64,000 nucleotides of DNA from Ascidiaceihabitans sp034111945. Lineage in GTDB: Bacteria > Pseudomonadota > Alphaproteobacteria > Rhodobacterales > Rhodobacteraceae. Shown here in pieces: positions 51,001 to 60,157 of this stretch. The position numbers were made by a program, and so were the translations under genes. The notes beneath the pieces are model-generated. The model was not told the origin of the DNA. It searched no databases and saw only the letters and a program-made list of their open reading frames with translations. The stretch spans positions 62,001 to 126,000 of the forward strand of contig JBLHSG010000006.1 of the NCBI GenBank assembly GCA_047626725.1, in the 5' to 3' direction. Each line of letters begins with the position of its first letter. Within the stretch, counting starts at the first letter, position 1.

Positions 51001-53046
51001 ATGTTCAAAAAGATCCTGATCGCCAATCGGGGCGAAATCGCCTGCCGTGTCATCAAAACTGCTCGCAAAATGGGCATTGGCACCGTGGCTATTTACTCGG
51101 ATGCCGACAAACAGGCGTTGCATGTGCAGATGGCAGACGAGGCGGTTCACATCGGCCCACCCCCGGCGAACCAGTCCTACATTGTCATTGATAAAGTGAT
51201 GGAGGCCGTCAAATCATCGGGGGCCGAAGCTGTGCATCCAGGGTATGGTTTCTTGTCCGAGAATTCGAAATTCGCCGAAGCATTATCTGCCCAAGGCGTC
51301 GCATTTGTTGGCCCCCCCGTTGGCGCGATCGAAAAAATGGGCGACAAGATCACCTCGAAAAAGATTGCCAAAGAGGCAGGCGTTTCGACGGTTCCTGGCT
51401 TTATGGGCATCATCGCGGACGCGGACGAAGCGGTCAAAATCTCGAACGAGGTTGGCTATCCTGTGATGCTAAAAGCGTCAGCAGGCGGCGGCGGCAAAGG
51501 CATGCGGATCGCGTGGAACGACGAAGAAGCCCGCGAAGGGTTTCAGTCTTCGAAAAACGAAGCCGCGAATTCATTTGGCGATGACCGGATTTTCATCGAG
51601 AAATTCATCACGCAACCCCGCCACATCGAAATTCAGGTTCTGTGCGACAGCCACGGCAACGGCATTTATTTGGGCGAACGCGAGTGTTCGATCCAGCGCC
51701 GTCAGCAAAAAGTTGTCGAAGAAGCCCCAAGCCCGTTTTTAGACGAACCAACACGCAAAGCCATGGGCGAACAGGCTGTGGCCTTGGCTCAAGCCGTTGA
51801 TTACGCGTCTGCTGGCACCGTCGAATTTATCGTGGACAGCGCCAAGAATTTCTATTTTCTCGAGATGAACACGCGCCTGCAAGTTGAACACCCTGTGACC
51901 GAATTGATCACCGGTGTCGATTTGGTTGAACAGATGATCCGCGTCGCAAACGGTGAACCGCTCAGCATCACGCAAGACGATGTGAAACTGAACGGTTGGG
52001 CCATTGAAAACCGCCTGTATGCCGAAGATCCATATCGCGGTTTCTTGCCCTCAATCGGTCGTTTGACGCGCTATCGCCCACCCATGGAACAGGCGGCGGG
52101 TCCGTTGCTGGACAACGACAAATGGCAGGGTGATGCACCGTCCGCCGCCGTCGCTGTGCGCAATGATACTGGCGTCTATGAAGGCGGCGAAATCAGCATG
52201 TATTACGATCCGATGATCGCCAAATTGTGCACATGGGCCCCAACGCGCGACGAGGCCATCGAGGCCATGCGCGTCGCTCTTGATAGTTTTGAAGTCGAAG
52301 GCATCGGGCACAACCTGCCGTTCCTGTCTGCGGTCATGGATCACCCGATCTTTATGGCGGGCGAAATGACGACAGCCTTTATCGAAGAACAATATCCCGA
52401 TGGTTTCCAAGGGGTTGAACTGCCTGACATCGATTTGCACCGGATCGCTGCGGCCACTGCCGCGATGCACCGGGTGGCCGAGATTCGCCGTGCGCGCGTG
52501 TCTGGACGGATGGACAATCACGAACGCAAAGTCGGATCAGATTGGAATGTGGCCTTGCAAGGTGCGTCGTTTGATACGGTGATCAAGGCGGATCGCGACG
52601 GGTCAAACGTGACGTTCGCCGATGGCACCTGCATGCGGGTCACAGGTGATTGGACACCGGGCGACCAGCTGGCGCAAATGATGGTTGATGGCGCGCCGTT
52701 GGTGTTGAAGGTTGGCAAGATCAGCGGCGGGTTCCGCATTCGCACACGCGGTGCCGATCTCAAGGTGCACGTGCGCACGCCACGTCAGGCTGAACTGGCG
52801 CTGTTGATGCCGGAAAAAGTCGCGCCTGACACGTCCAAATTGCTGCTGTGCCCAATGCCTGGTCTGGTCGTCAAAGTGAACGTCGAGATTGGCGAAGAAG
52901 TTCAGGACGGCCAAGCATTGTGCACCATCGAGGCGATGAAAATGGAGAACATCCTGCGCGCCGAAAGAAAAGGCATCGTGTCCAAAATCAACACCAGCGC
53001 GGGCGAAAGCCTCGCGGTGGATGCTGTGATCATGGAATTCGAATAA
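51001..53046 (+). CDS. pccA: Propionyl-CoA carboxylase alpha subunit
   Basis: The 681-residue protein combines biotin carboxylase and biotin carrier. The carboxylase domain runs to about residue 450: MFKKILIANRGEIACRVI, VKASAGGGGKGMRIAW-type ATP loop near 160, and EMNTRLQVEHPVTELITG near 290. A BT domain links it to the C-terminal biotinyl domain, with the lysine in CTIEAMKMEN at residue 647. This matches the 681-residue roseobacter PCC alpha subunit. The ATG at 51001 is the usual MFKKILIAN start; the frame is open earlier. It joins PccB as a dodecamer to make methylmalonyl-CoA. Confidence 0.97.
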   Translation: MFKKILIANRGEIACRVIKTARKMGIGTVAIYSDADKQALHVQMADEAVHIGPPPANQSYIVIDKVMEAVKSSGAEAVHPGYGFLSENSKFAEALSAQGVAFVGPPVGAIEKMGDKITSKKIAKEAGVSTVPGFMGIIADADEAVKISNEVGYPVMLKASAGGGGKGMRIAWNDEEAREGFQSSKNEAANSFGDDRIFIEKFITQPRHIEIQVLCDSHGNGIYLGERECSIQRRQQKVVEEAPSPFLDEPTRKAMGEQAVALAQAVDYASAGTVEFIVDSAKNFYFLEMNTRLQVEHPVTELITGVDLVEQMIRVANGEPLSITQDDVKLNGWAIENRLYAEDPYRGFLPSIGRLTRYRPPMEQAAGPLLDNDKWQGDAPSAAVAVRNDTGVYEGGEISMYYDPMIAKLCTWAPTRDEAIEAMRVALDSFEVEGIGHNLPFLSAVMDHPIFMAGEMTTAFIEEQYPDGFQGVELPDIDLHRIAAATAAMHRVAEIRRARVSGRMDNHERKVGSDWNVALQGASFDTVIKADRDGSNVTFADGTCMRVTGDWTPGDQLAQMMVDGAPLVLKVGKISGGFRIRTRGADLKVHVRTPRQAELALLMPEKVAPDTSKLLLCPMPGLVVKVNVEIGEEVQDGQALCTIEAMKMENILRAERKGIVSKINTSAGESLAVDAVIMEFE

Positions 53047-53085
53047 CGCGATGGGCGAACGCGTCGACATAGCGCATTTTTTGAA

Positions 53086-53109
53086 CTGCGCCTCGGTATT
53101 GAGGCGCAG
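53086..53109. other. Perfect 9-bp inverted repeat between convergent pccA and DUF4174 genes
   Basis: CTGCGCCTC at 53086-53094 pairs with GAGGCGCAG at 53101-53109 over a six-base loop. There is no long T run on either side, so it is only a possible shared terminator for the two converging genes. Confidence 0.5.
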
Positions 53110-53124
53110 ATTGGAATGCCGCGT

Positions 53125-53580
53125 TCAGTCGGCGCTCAGCTCTTGTCGCTCCGCGCGTTTTTCGCGTTTGCGCATCGGCATTTTGTCGATCGTGCGGCTG
53201 ATTTCGCGCACATCCCACGGCAACGGTTTGCGCAGTTTGACGCCCCCGTCTTTGCCAATGATCACTAACATGAACCCGCGTGGGCGCAATTTCAGACGCA
53301 AATCTGACCGCGCGCTGGGGTCTGTATCGGTCAATACGACAACATCGCGTTCCGCCAAATCAGGCAGGCTGGCCATCAATAAATCGATCTGTTCGATGTA
53401 TCGCGGGTCCGCATCGGTGTCGGCAAAAACGACGACGGGCCGCTTTTTCCAGACGAATTGGTTCAAATCAGATTCACTTTGCATCACAAAGACTGAATCC
53501 CTGAGGGTTTCATTGGCGTCTTGGGCAAAGGCGCTTGTGGCGAAAAGCGTCGCAATAACAATGGATAATGTACGTTTCAT
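53125..53580 (-). CDS. Secreted DUF4174 family protein
   Basis: The 151-residue protein has a signal peptide (MKRTLSIVIATLFATSAFAQ, ending in AFA). The mature part is a compact domain: FVWKKRPVVVFADTDADP near residue 42, then RDVVVLTDTDPSARSDLRLKLRP and FMLVIIGKDGGVKLRKPLPWDVREISRTIDKMP. That thioredoxin-like arrangement without a Cys pair is the DUF4174 pattern. The tail is Arg/Lys/Glu-rich. The ATG at 53580 has AGGAG upstream; the longer frame reaches 53979 but is not coding. It is convergent with pccA. Confidence 0.87.
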   Translation of the reverse strand: MKRTLSIVIATLFATSAFAQDANETLRDSVFVMQSESDLNQFVWKKRPVVVFADTDADPRYIEQIDLLMASLPDLAERDVVVLTDTDPSARSDLRLKLRPRGFMLVIIGKDGGVKLRKPLPWDVREISRTIDKMPMRKREKRAERQELSAD

Positions 53581-53745
53581 TTCTACTCCTGTTGATACGA
53601 ACATAACCCTATTTCCAGCGATTTCGATGGGCGATCTGCGCATTTTTAACATTAAACCCATTGCAACAGGTTTCATGCCATGACGGGACAAATCCCCGAT
53701 ACATGGCCGAACGGGGCGGTCATTCGAAACAGGGCTGGCCGCACA

Positions 53746-54702
53746 ATGGATATTATTCTGCATCTTGGCGCACATCGCACCGGATCTACGACGTTTCAAA
53801 GCTATATGACGCGCAACAAAACAGCGTTGCGGACCGATGGCGTCGAATTTTGGGGGCCTTTGCGCACGCGTGCGGGATTGTTTGCAGGTATTCAGCCAAA
53901 CGGCGGGCCGTGCCATGGTCGAAACACGCATGCGCGCGCACACGGACGTATCCGGATGCAGTTGGACAAAGCGGCGCAAAGTGGCGTTAAGACCTTGATT
54001 GTGAGCGATGAAAACATGATCGGGTCTGTGCGCTCAAACCTTCGCACACGCAGCCTGTATCCTGCGATTGGTGAACGTATTGCGCGGTTTGCCCCGGCAT
54101 TTGGTGGGCGCATTACCCGCGTTGTTTTAAACACTCGCGCACAGGATTTATATTGGGCGTCTTGTGCGGCTTACGGCGTGTCGCGCGGGCATCCAATGTT
54201 GCGCGCAATTGCATTTGAGGCGATGACAGCCAGTGCGCGCACGTGGCGCGATGTGATTGCCGATTTGTCCTGCGCGGTTGATGGGGTCGATGTTGCGGTT
54301 CTGCCATTTGAACGGTTTGCCGGACGCCCTGATGCGATGCTGCGGGCAATTACAGGCGGCGGTGCGCCAAAAAACGGGGCTGACGAATGGCTAAACCGCG
54401 CGCCAAACACCGCCGTTTTGCGCGAAATATTGCAGTCACGCAGTATCAAAGCCCCCGAATTAGATGGCGTAACCGGCAGATGGCGTCCCTTTGATGCCGC
54501 ACAATCTGCCGCTTTGCGCGAAGATTATGCTGACGACATGTTCTGGCTAACGGCCGGTGCAGACGGATTGGCCACACTGACAGAGGACATCGCTCAACCA
54601 CGAGCGGGCCAGACAAGAGCAGGGACAATCCCGCCGGCTGGTGCCATACAAAAAGGACACAGACATGACTTCCAAGAAAGACACCTGGCGCAGCCTGGCT
54701 GA
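53746..54702 (+). CDS. Sulfotransferase-like protein overlapping the mcm start
   Basis: The 318-residue protein begins MDIILHLGAHRTGSTTFQSYM, where HLGAHRTGSTTFQ is the PAPS-binding P-loop pattern of sulfotransferase-like proteins. A second typical segment is LIVSDENMIGSVRSN near residue 95. The frame is open upstream to 53680, but the P-loop normally lies at the very start. Only the N-half looks like the family; the last about 30 residues are GC-rich and overlap the mcm gene by 38 bases, which suggests the stop has been lost and the tail is not native. The acceptor is unknown. Confidence 0.75.
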   Translation: MDIILHLGAHRTGSTTFQSYMTRNKTALRTDGVEFWGPLRTRAGLFAGIQPNGGPCHGRNTHARAHGRIRMQLDKAAQSGVKTLIVSDENMIGSVRSNLRTRSLYPAIGERIARFAPAFGGRITRVVLNTRAQDLYWASCAAYGVSRGHPMLRAIAFEAMTASARTWRDVIADLSCAVDGVDVAVLPFERFAGRPDAMLRAITGGGAPKNGADEWLNRAPNTAVLREILQSRSIKAPELDGVTGRWRPFDAAQSAALREDYADDMFWLTAGADGLATLTEDIAQPRAGQTRAGTIPPAGAIQKGHRHDFQERHLAQPG

Positions 54703-56794
54703 AGGCGAATTGCGCGGTCGCCCTGTCGAAGATCTGACATGGAAGACCCTCGAGGGGATCGACGTTCAACCGATCTATACCGAAGACGATTTGGCCGATG
54801 TCACGCACCTTGGCACGATCTCGGGCGAACCGCCCTATACACGCGGCGTTAAGGCGACGATGTATGCGGGGCGCCCGTGGACGATCCGCCAATACGCGGG
54901 CTTTTCAACGGCTGAAAAATCCAACGCATTTTACAGACGTGCTTTGGCCGCAGGACAACAAGGCGTATCCGTCGCCTTTGATCTGGCGACCCACCGTGGC
55001 TATGACAGCGATCATGAACGTGTTGTCGGCGACGTCGGCAAAGCAGGCGTGGCGATTGACAGCGTTGAGGATATGAAAATCCTGTTCGACGGTATCCCGC
55101 TTGATAAAGTGTCGGTTTCCATGACGATGAACGGCGCTGTGATCCCGATTTTAGCCAGCTTTATCGTAGCAGGCGAAGAACAGGGGCACGACAAATCTGT
55201 TCTTGCAGGCACCATTCAGAACGACATTCTCAAAGAATTTATGGTGCGCAACACCTACATTTACCCGCCTGAGCCATCGATGCGGATCGTGTCTGACATC
55301 ATCCAATACACCTCCGATGGGATGCCGAAATTCAACTCGATCTCGATCTCAGGTTATCACATGCAAGAGGCGGGCGCGAACCTGGTGCAAGAGCTGGCGT
55401 TTACGTTGGCAGACGGGCGCGAATACGTGCGCGCGGCGATCGCGGCTGGCATGGACGTGGATAAATTTGCAGGTCGTTTGTCGTTCTTTTTTGCCATCGG
55501 CATGAACTTTTTCATGGAAGCATCCAAGCTGCGCGCCGCGCGTCTTTTGTGGCACCGCATCATGGAAGAATTCGAACCCAAGAACCCGAAATCCAGTATG
55601 TTGCGCACCCACTGCCAGACATCCGGCGTGTCCTTGCAAGAACAAGATCCCTACAACAACGTCGTGCGCACCGCCTACGAGGCGATGGCCGCAGCCCTAG
55701 GTGGAACGCAGTCGCTACACACCAACGCATTGGACGAAGCCATTGCTTTGCCTACAGATTTTAGCGCGCGCATTGCCCGTAACACGCAGCTGATTTTGCA
55801 AGAAGAAACCGGCGTCACCAATGTTGTCGATCCATTGGCGGGCTCGTACTACGTCGAAAAATTGACCCATGATCTGGCCGAAGCTGCGTGGAAATTGATC
55901 GGTGAAGTCGAGGACATGGGCGGCATGACCAAAGCCGTAGCATCCGGCATGCCCAAATTGCGCATCGAAGAAGCCGCCGCGACACGTCAGGCCAACATTG
56001 ACCGCGGCAAAGAAGTGATCGTCGGCGTCAACAAATATCGTTTGGACAAAGAAGACCCGATCGACATCATGGACATCGACAACGCCGCCGTGCGGGTCAA
56101 CCAAATTGCACGCCTCGACAGCATCCGGGCCAGTCGTGACACCGCAGCTTGCGACGCGGCCTTGGCGGAAATCACGCGCCGCGCAACCGAAGGCGGCAAC
56201 CTGCTGGAGGCGGCTGTCGACGCAGCCCGCGCCCGTGCAACCGTTGGGGAAATCAGCATGGCTATGGAAAAAGTATTTGGCCGCCACCGCGCCGAAGTCA
56301 AAATGCTCGCCGGTGTTTACGGCGCTGCCTACGAGGGCGACGAAGGTTTTGCTGCGATCCAAAAGGCAGTCGAAGATTTTGCCGAATACGAAGGGCGTCG
56401 ACCACGTATGTTGGTCGTAAAAATGGGTCAAGACGGGCATGATCGCGGGGCCAAAGTGATCGCAACTGCATTCGCCGATATTGGTTTTGACGTCGATGTT
56501 GGCCCACTTTTCCAAACACCGGCAGAAGCGGCCCAAGACGCGGTCGACAACGACGTGCACGTGATCGGAATTTCCAGCCAAGCAGCGGGTCATAAAACGC
56601 TTGCCCCACAATTGGTCAAAGCGTTGAAAGACGCCGGTGCCGAAGACATTATCGTGATTTGCGGCGGCGTTATTCCGCAACAGGATTATCAATATTTGTA
56701 CGACAACGGGGTCAAAGCAATCTTTGGGCCGGGCACGAATATACCCAAAGCGGCGTCAGAAATCCTCGAGATTATCCGCGACACGCGCACGTAA
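54665..56794 (+). CDS. mcm: Methylmalonyl-CoA mutase
   Basis: The 709-residue adenosylcobalamin-dependent mutase interconverts methylmalonyl-CoA and succinyl-CoA. The substrate domain shows YTRGVKATMYAGRPWTIRQYAGFS near residue 60 and LATHRGYDSDH near 110. GVSLQEQDPYNNVVRTAYEAMAAALGGTQSLHTN lies near 335. The C-terminal cobalamin domain carries the lower-ligand motif DGHDRGAK with His at about residue 592. The ATG at 54665 has AAAAGGA upstream. It completes the route begun by PccAB. An epimerase and MeaB chaperone are not in the window. Confidence 0.97.
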   Translation: MTSKKDTWRSLAEGELRGRPVEDLTWKTLEGIDVQPIYTEDDLADVTHLGTISGEPPYTRGVKATMYAGRPWTIRQYAGFSTAEKSNAFYRRALAAGQQGVSVAFDLATHRGYDSDHERVVGDVGKAGVAIDSVEDMKILFDGIPLDKVSVSMTMNGAVIPILASFIVAGEEQGHDKSVLAGTIQNDILKEFMVRNTYIYPPEPSMRIVSDIIQYTSDGMPKFNSISISGYHMQEAGANLVQELAFTLADGREYVRAAIAAGMDVDKFAGRLSFFFAIGMNFFMEASKLRAARLLWHRIMEEFEPKNPKSSMLRTHCQTSGVSLQEQDPYNNVVRTAYEAMAAALGGTQSLHTNALDEAIALPTDFSARIARNTQLILQEETGVTNVVDPLAGSYYVEKLTHDLAEAAWKLIGEVEDMGGMTKAVASGMPKLRIEEAAATRQANIDRGKEVIVGVNKYRLDKEDPIDIMDIDNAAVRVNQIARLDSIRASRDTAACDAALAEITRRATEGGNLLEAAVDAARARATVGEISMAMEKVFGRHRAEVKMLAGVYGAAYEGDEGFAAIQKAVEDFAEYEGRRPRMLVVKMGQDGHDRGAKVIATAFADIGFDVDVGPLFQTPAEAAQDAVDNDVHVIGISSQAAGHKTLAPQLVKALKDAGAEDIIVICGGVIPQQDYQYLYDNGVKAIFGPGTNIPKAASEILEIIRDTRT

Positions 56795-56800
56795 GAAATC

Positions 56801-56824
56801 GGGGTCCTTTTGGGGCCCCTTTTT
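56801..56824 (+). terminator. Rho-independent terminator after mcm
   Basis: A 7-bp stem with one G-T pair (56801-56807 with 56813-56819) is followed by TTTTT. It starts six bases after the mcm stop. Confidence 0.85.
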
Positions 56825-56948
56825 ACGATCGGGAACGGCAAGCAGCTGAACATCCCGCTGTGTTTTGGGCCGGAAATCAAAACCTCTCGAACTCCGTCCA
56901 GTTTACTGCGATGCTTTGGCCATATCGCGATAAACCGGAGTTTTGACC

Positions 56949-57557
56949 ATGCTGCTCGATCATTTGGCCGTTTCAGGCACCACATTGGCGCAGGCCACGG
57001 CCTATGTTGAAGACACGCTTGGCGTCAAAATGCAGGCGGGTGGAGAGCATGCGGTTTTTCACACCCACAACACGCTTTTGGGTCTTGAGGACGGGCTGTA
57101 CCTAGAGGCGATTGCGATCAATCCGAATGCCGAAACGCCTGATCGGCCACGCTGGTTCAATCTGGATCAGTTTGCGGGCGCCGCGCGGTTGACCAACTGG
57201 ATCTGTCGGACTGACGATTTGGATCACGACATGCAGCAAATGCCGGATGGCATCGGTAATCCTGTGGCGTTGCAGCGTGGTGATTTACGTTGGGATATGG
57301 TGGTGCCCGACACAGGATTGCTGCCATTCGATAATCTGTGTCCGGCTTTGATCCGCTGGAATACGCCGCATCATCCTGCAACACGTTTGGCGCAATCTGG
57401 TTGTCGTCTAAAGCGCCTGATCGTGACCCACCCGCGCGCGGGTGATCTGGGTAATCAATTGGCTGCGACACTTGTCGATGATCGCATTGTTTACGACATC
57501 GGACTTTGTGCGATGCGCGCCGAAATCGAAACCCCGCATGGGCTGCGTGTGCTGTGA
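56949..57557 (+). CDS. Glyoxalase-like domain (VOC) protein
   Basis: The 202-residue protein opens MLLDHLAVSGTTLAQATAYVEDTLG, then HAVFHTHNTLLGLEDGLYLEAIAINP, which matches the Glyoxalase_3-like VOC proteins. CGGAG stands upstream of the ATG at 56949; the TTG at 56943 is less likely. It follows mcm, but is too long and not of the right type to be methylmalonyl-CoA epimerase. Its stop overlaps the next start by four bases (GTGA), so it is co-translated with the acetyltransferase. The substrate is unknown. Confidence 0.83.
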   Translation: MLLDHLAVSGTTLAQATAYVEDTLGVKMQAGGEHAVFHTHNTLLGLEDGLYLEAIAINPNAETPDRPRWFNLDQFAGAARLTNWICRTDDLDHDMQQMPDGIGNPVALQRGDLRWDMVVPDTGLLPFDNLCPALIRWNTPHHPATRLAQSGCRLKRLIVTHPRAGDLGNQLAATLVDDRIVYDIGLCAMRAEIETPHGLRVL

Positions 57558-58042
57558 TCCGAACCGCACGTGCGCAGGATGCCCCGGCAATCACGGCGCT
57601 TTGGAACCAGATTATTGCGGATACCACGATCACGTTCACGACCGTTCTGAAAACCGAAGCCGAGGTTGCTGAAATCATCGCGGATGCGGGGCGGCTTGCG
57701 CATGTTGCATACAGCAAGGATGCCTTTGCAGGGTTCGCGTTGGTCAGCCCGTTTCGCGGTGGTCCGGGCTATGCGCACACGGTCGAGCACACGGTGTATT
57801 TGTACAACGATGCACAAGGTTTGGGGTTTGGCACGGACCTAATTGGCACATTGCAAACCGCATCAATTGTTGCAGGACATCACGTGATGGTGGGCGCGAT
57901 CAGCGGGTCAAATTTCGGGGCGATTGAATTCCATAAAAGGGCAGGTTTTCAGCAGGTTGGCCACCTTTCGCAAGCAGGTCGGAAAAACGGCGAATGGCAG
58001 GATTTGGTGCTGATGCAGAAAATCTTGCAAAACGGCCACTGA
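57554..58042 (+). CDS. GNAT family N-acetyltransferase
   Basis: A 162-residue protein with the GNAT/PAT-like layout: IRTARAQDAPAITALWNQIIADTTITFTT, then VAYSKDAFAGFALVSPFRGGPGYAHTVEHTVYLYND, the acetyl-CoA loop AQGLGFGTDLIGTL near residue 97, and NFGAIEFHKRAGFQQVGHL. It resembles phosphinothricin acetyltransferase-like proteins. The start is a GTG at 57554 overlapping the previous stop; the ATG at 57506 would overlap the previous gene by 52 bases and is less likely. The acceptor is unknown. Confidence 0.87.
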   Translation: MIRTARAQDAPAITALWNQIIADTTITFTTVLKTEAEVAEIIADAGRLAHVAYSKDAFAGFALVSPFRGGPGYAHTVEHTVYLYNDAQGLGFGTDLIGTLQTASIVAGHHVMVGAISGSNFGAIEFHKRAGFQQVGHLSQAGRKNGEWQDLVLMQKILQNGH

Positions 58043-58073
58043 CACTGCCTCCACCACCAGATAAGGTATGCGC

Positions 58074-58754
58074 ATGTCGATTTGGACCCGCATAACCGAA
58101 GCGCTTGGCGCGCTGACCTCTGGCGAGGGATTGTCGAGCGTTTTTGAAAAATTGCGCACGCGACCGGACCGCAGCGTGGCGTTTGCCATTGCCGTGATCG
58201 CGCTGGGTGCCAAAATGGCCAAAGCTGACGGGCACGTGACGCGCGACGAGGTCACGGCCTTTCGCGAAGTATTCCAGATCGCCGCCGCAGACGAAGCAGG
58301 GGCGGCACGCGTGTTCAATTTAGCGCGTCAGGATGTCGCCGGTTTCGAGGAGTACGCAGGCCGCATCCATTCGATGTTTGCAGGTGATCCACACACCTTG
58401 GGCGATTTGATGGAAGGCTTGTTCCACATCGCCATGGCTGACGGGTTTTATCACCCGAACGAAAACGCATTTTTGGAACGCGTTGCCGAAATCTTCAAAG
58501 TCCCGGCCCCCGAATTCAAAGCCCTGCGCGCCCGATTTGTGCCTGACGCAGAAAACGATCCCTACACCGTTTTGGGTGTCACGCCTGACATGCCCCCCGA
58601 TGAAATCAGAGCAATCTGGCGCAAATTGGCGCGCGAAAATCACCCTGATGCAATGATCGCGCGCGGCGTACCCCAAGAAGCCGTGCAATTGGCGGTCAAG
58701 CGCATGGCAGACATCAATCGCGCATGGGACGACATTAAAAGCGGGGCCGCCTGA
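58074..58754 (+). CDS. TerB-like plus DnaJ domain protein
   Basis: The 226-residue protein has two parts. Residues 1-150 form a TerB-like helical domain: VAFAIAVIALGAKMAKADGHVTRDEVTAFREVF and LFHIAMADGFYHPNENAFLERVAEIF, where the acidic pairs may bind metal. Residues 160-226 form a J domain (DPYTVLGVTPDMPPDEIRAIWRKLARENHPDAM), including HPD. This is the DjlA-like arrangement without the membrane anchor. It probably recruits DnaK. The ATG at 58074 has AAGG upstream. Its stop overlaps the next start by one base. Confidence 0.9.
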   Translation: MSIWTRITEALGALTSGEGLSSVFEKLRTRPDRSVAFAIAVIALGAKMAKADGHVTRDEVTAFREVFQIAAADEAGAARVFNLARQDVAGFEEYAGRIHSMFAGDPHTLGDLMEGLFHIAMADGFYHPNENAFLERVAEIFKVPAPEFKALRARFVPDAENDPYTVLGVTPDMPPDEIRAIWRKLARENHPDAMIARGVPQEAVQLAVKRMADINRAWDDIKSGAA

Positions 58755-59779
58755 TGCGCATTGCCACCTACAACGTCGAGTGGATGAACAATCTGTTTGA
58801 TGATGCGGGGACGCTGTTGTTGGATGATGGCTGGTCGTCGCGCTATGATATCACGCGCGCGGTGCAGGCCAATGCGTTGGGTGTGGTGTTTCGGGCGATG
58901 GACGCGGACGCCGTGATGATCATCGAGTCCCCTGACCACAATAAATCACGCGACACGATTGCAGCGCTGGAAAATTTTGCAGCACATTTTGATCTGCGCG
59001 CGCGCAAGGCTGTGATGGGGTTTGCCAACAACACGCAACAAGAAATTGCGATGCTTTATGACCCCGATGCGTTGACGGCGGAACATGCCCCGCACGGCGT
59101 TGTTGTTAACAAATCCGGTGGTCGCGATGCGCCGCGTTTTGACGGTGTGTTTCGCATTGATCTCGACGTTGATGACACCGAAGACTTGGTCCGTTTTTCA
59201 AAGCCGCCGCTTGAATTATCAGTGACCGCAAAATCCGGTTTCAAATTCCAGATGATCGGTGCGCACCTGAAATCCAAAGCCCCGCATGGTGCTGAAAACC
59301 GCGACGAAGTCATGCAATTTTCGATCGCCAACCGTCGCAAACAACTGGCGCAAGCGATCTGGATGCGGCAGCGAATTTCAGATCACCTTGATGCGGGCAC
59401 GCCCATGATCGTGATGGGTGACATGAATGACGGCCCCGGTCTGGATGAATACGAAGACCTGTTCGGGCGGTCCTCGGTCGAGATTTTGTTGGGCAGTGCC
59501 GATCAAGTCCAACTGTTTGACCCGCACGCGCGCATGGCGTTGTCGCGAAAATTGGCGGCGATGCCGACGACCTCCCGGTTCTGGATCAGGCGCGAAAAAC
59601 GGTTCCTTCAAGCGCTGTTGGACTACGTCATGGTGTCGCCTGACATCCATCAAAAAGACGCGCGTTGGCGTATCTGGCACCCCTTGGATGACCCTGATTG
59701 CTGGGGGCGGCCCGAATTGCGTGACGCACTGGTCACCGCATCGGACCATTTTCCCGTGACCTTGGATGTGTCACTTTAG
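58754..59779 (+). CDS. Endonuclease/exonuclease/phosphatase family protein
   Basis: The 341-residue protein shows the EEP motifs: MRIATYNVEWMNNLFD at the start, VMIIESPDHNK near residue 54, MIGAHLKSKAP near 167, VMGDMNDGPGLDEYE near 220, and the closing ASDHFPVTLDV. These supply the Mg2+ and catalytic Asn/Asp/His. No signal peptide is seen. The substrate (DNA, RNA or phosphorylated lipid) cannot be told. It overlaps the TerB-DnaJ gene by one base. Confidence 0.9.
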   Translation: MRIATYNVEWMNNLFDDAGTLLLDDGWSSRYDITRAVQANALGVVFRAMDADAVMIIESPDHNKSRDTIAALENFAAHFDLRARKAVMGFANNTQQEIAMLYDPDALTAEHAPHGVVVNKSGGRDAPRFDGVFRIDLDVDDTEDLVRFSKPPLELSVTAKSGFKFQMIGAHLKSKAPHGAENRDEVMQFSIANRRKQLAQAIWMRQRISDHLDAGTPMIVMGDMNDGPGLDEYEDLFGRSSVEILLGSADQVQLFDPHARMALSRKLAAMPTTSRFWIRREKRFLQALLDYVMVSPDIHQKDARWRIWHPLDDPDCWGRPELRDALVTASDHFPVTLDVSL

Positions 59780-59816
59780 GAATTGAAAAACGCGGAACTG
59801 CCCCCATATCGGTTCC

Positions 59817-60155
59817 ATGAAACATGCAATTACCCTGATCGCCATGATGTCCGCCGCCACGCCTGCGATGGCCCAAGAAAACGATGGTTTGTCGCTGATG
59901 GAACGCGGTGTGCAGTTGTTTTTCGAAGGGCTGTTGACCGAAGTCGAACCGGCGATAGACGAGTTGCAAGGTTTGGCCGAACAATTTGGCCCATCATTAC
60001 AAGGGTTTGTCACGCAAATGGGCCCTGCGCTGAGCGATTTGATGGATCAGGTCGAAGACTGGAGCGTGTATGACGCCCCTGAAATTTTGCCCAACGGTGA
60101 TATTATCATCCGCCGCAAACCCGATGTCGCGCCTCTACCAGAGACAGAAATTTAA
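59817..60155 (+). CDS. Small secreted protein of roseobacter type
   Basis: The 112-residue protein has a signal peptide (MKHAITLIAMMSAATPAMAQ, ending in AMA). The mature part is acidic and helical: LSLMERGVQLFFEGLLTEVEPAIDELQGLAEQFGPSL, then a conserved-looking tail WSVYDAPEILPNGDIIIRRKPD. I associate this pattern with a small Rhodobacteraceae protein that databases sometimes mislabel AAA+ ATPase; no ATPase motif is present. It is probably periplasmic. The gene ends two bases from the convergent ppx. Confidence 0.8.
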   Translation: MKHAITLIAMMSAATPAMAQENDGLSLMERGVQLFFEGLLTEVEPAIDELQGLAEQFGPSLQGFVTQMGPALSDLMDQVEDWSVYDAPEILPNGDIIIRRKPDVAPLPETEI

Positions 60156-60157
60156 CC

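Noticed and set aside
50087..51019. 310-codon plus frame across the lipoprotein cluster
   Set aside because: It runs through the terminator and the two short lipoprotein genes in another frame; no domain is seen.
55715..56692. 325-codon minus-strand frame opposite mcm
   Set aside because: It mirrors the cobalamin-domain half of methylmalonyl-CoA mutase and has no recognisable motif.
56949..57557. Possible methylmalonyl-CoA epimerase beside mcm
   Set aside because: The protein is VOC-like but about 200 residues and of Glyoxalase_3 type; epimerases are about 135 residues with a different opening.
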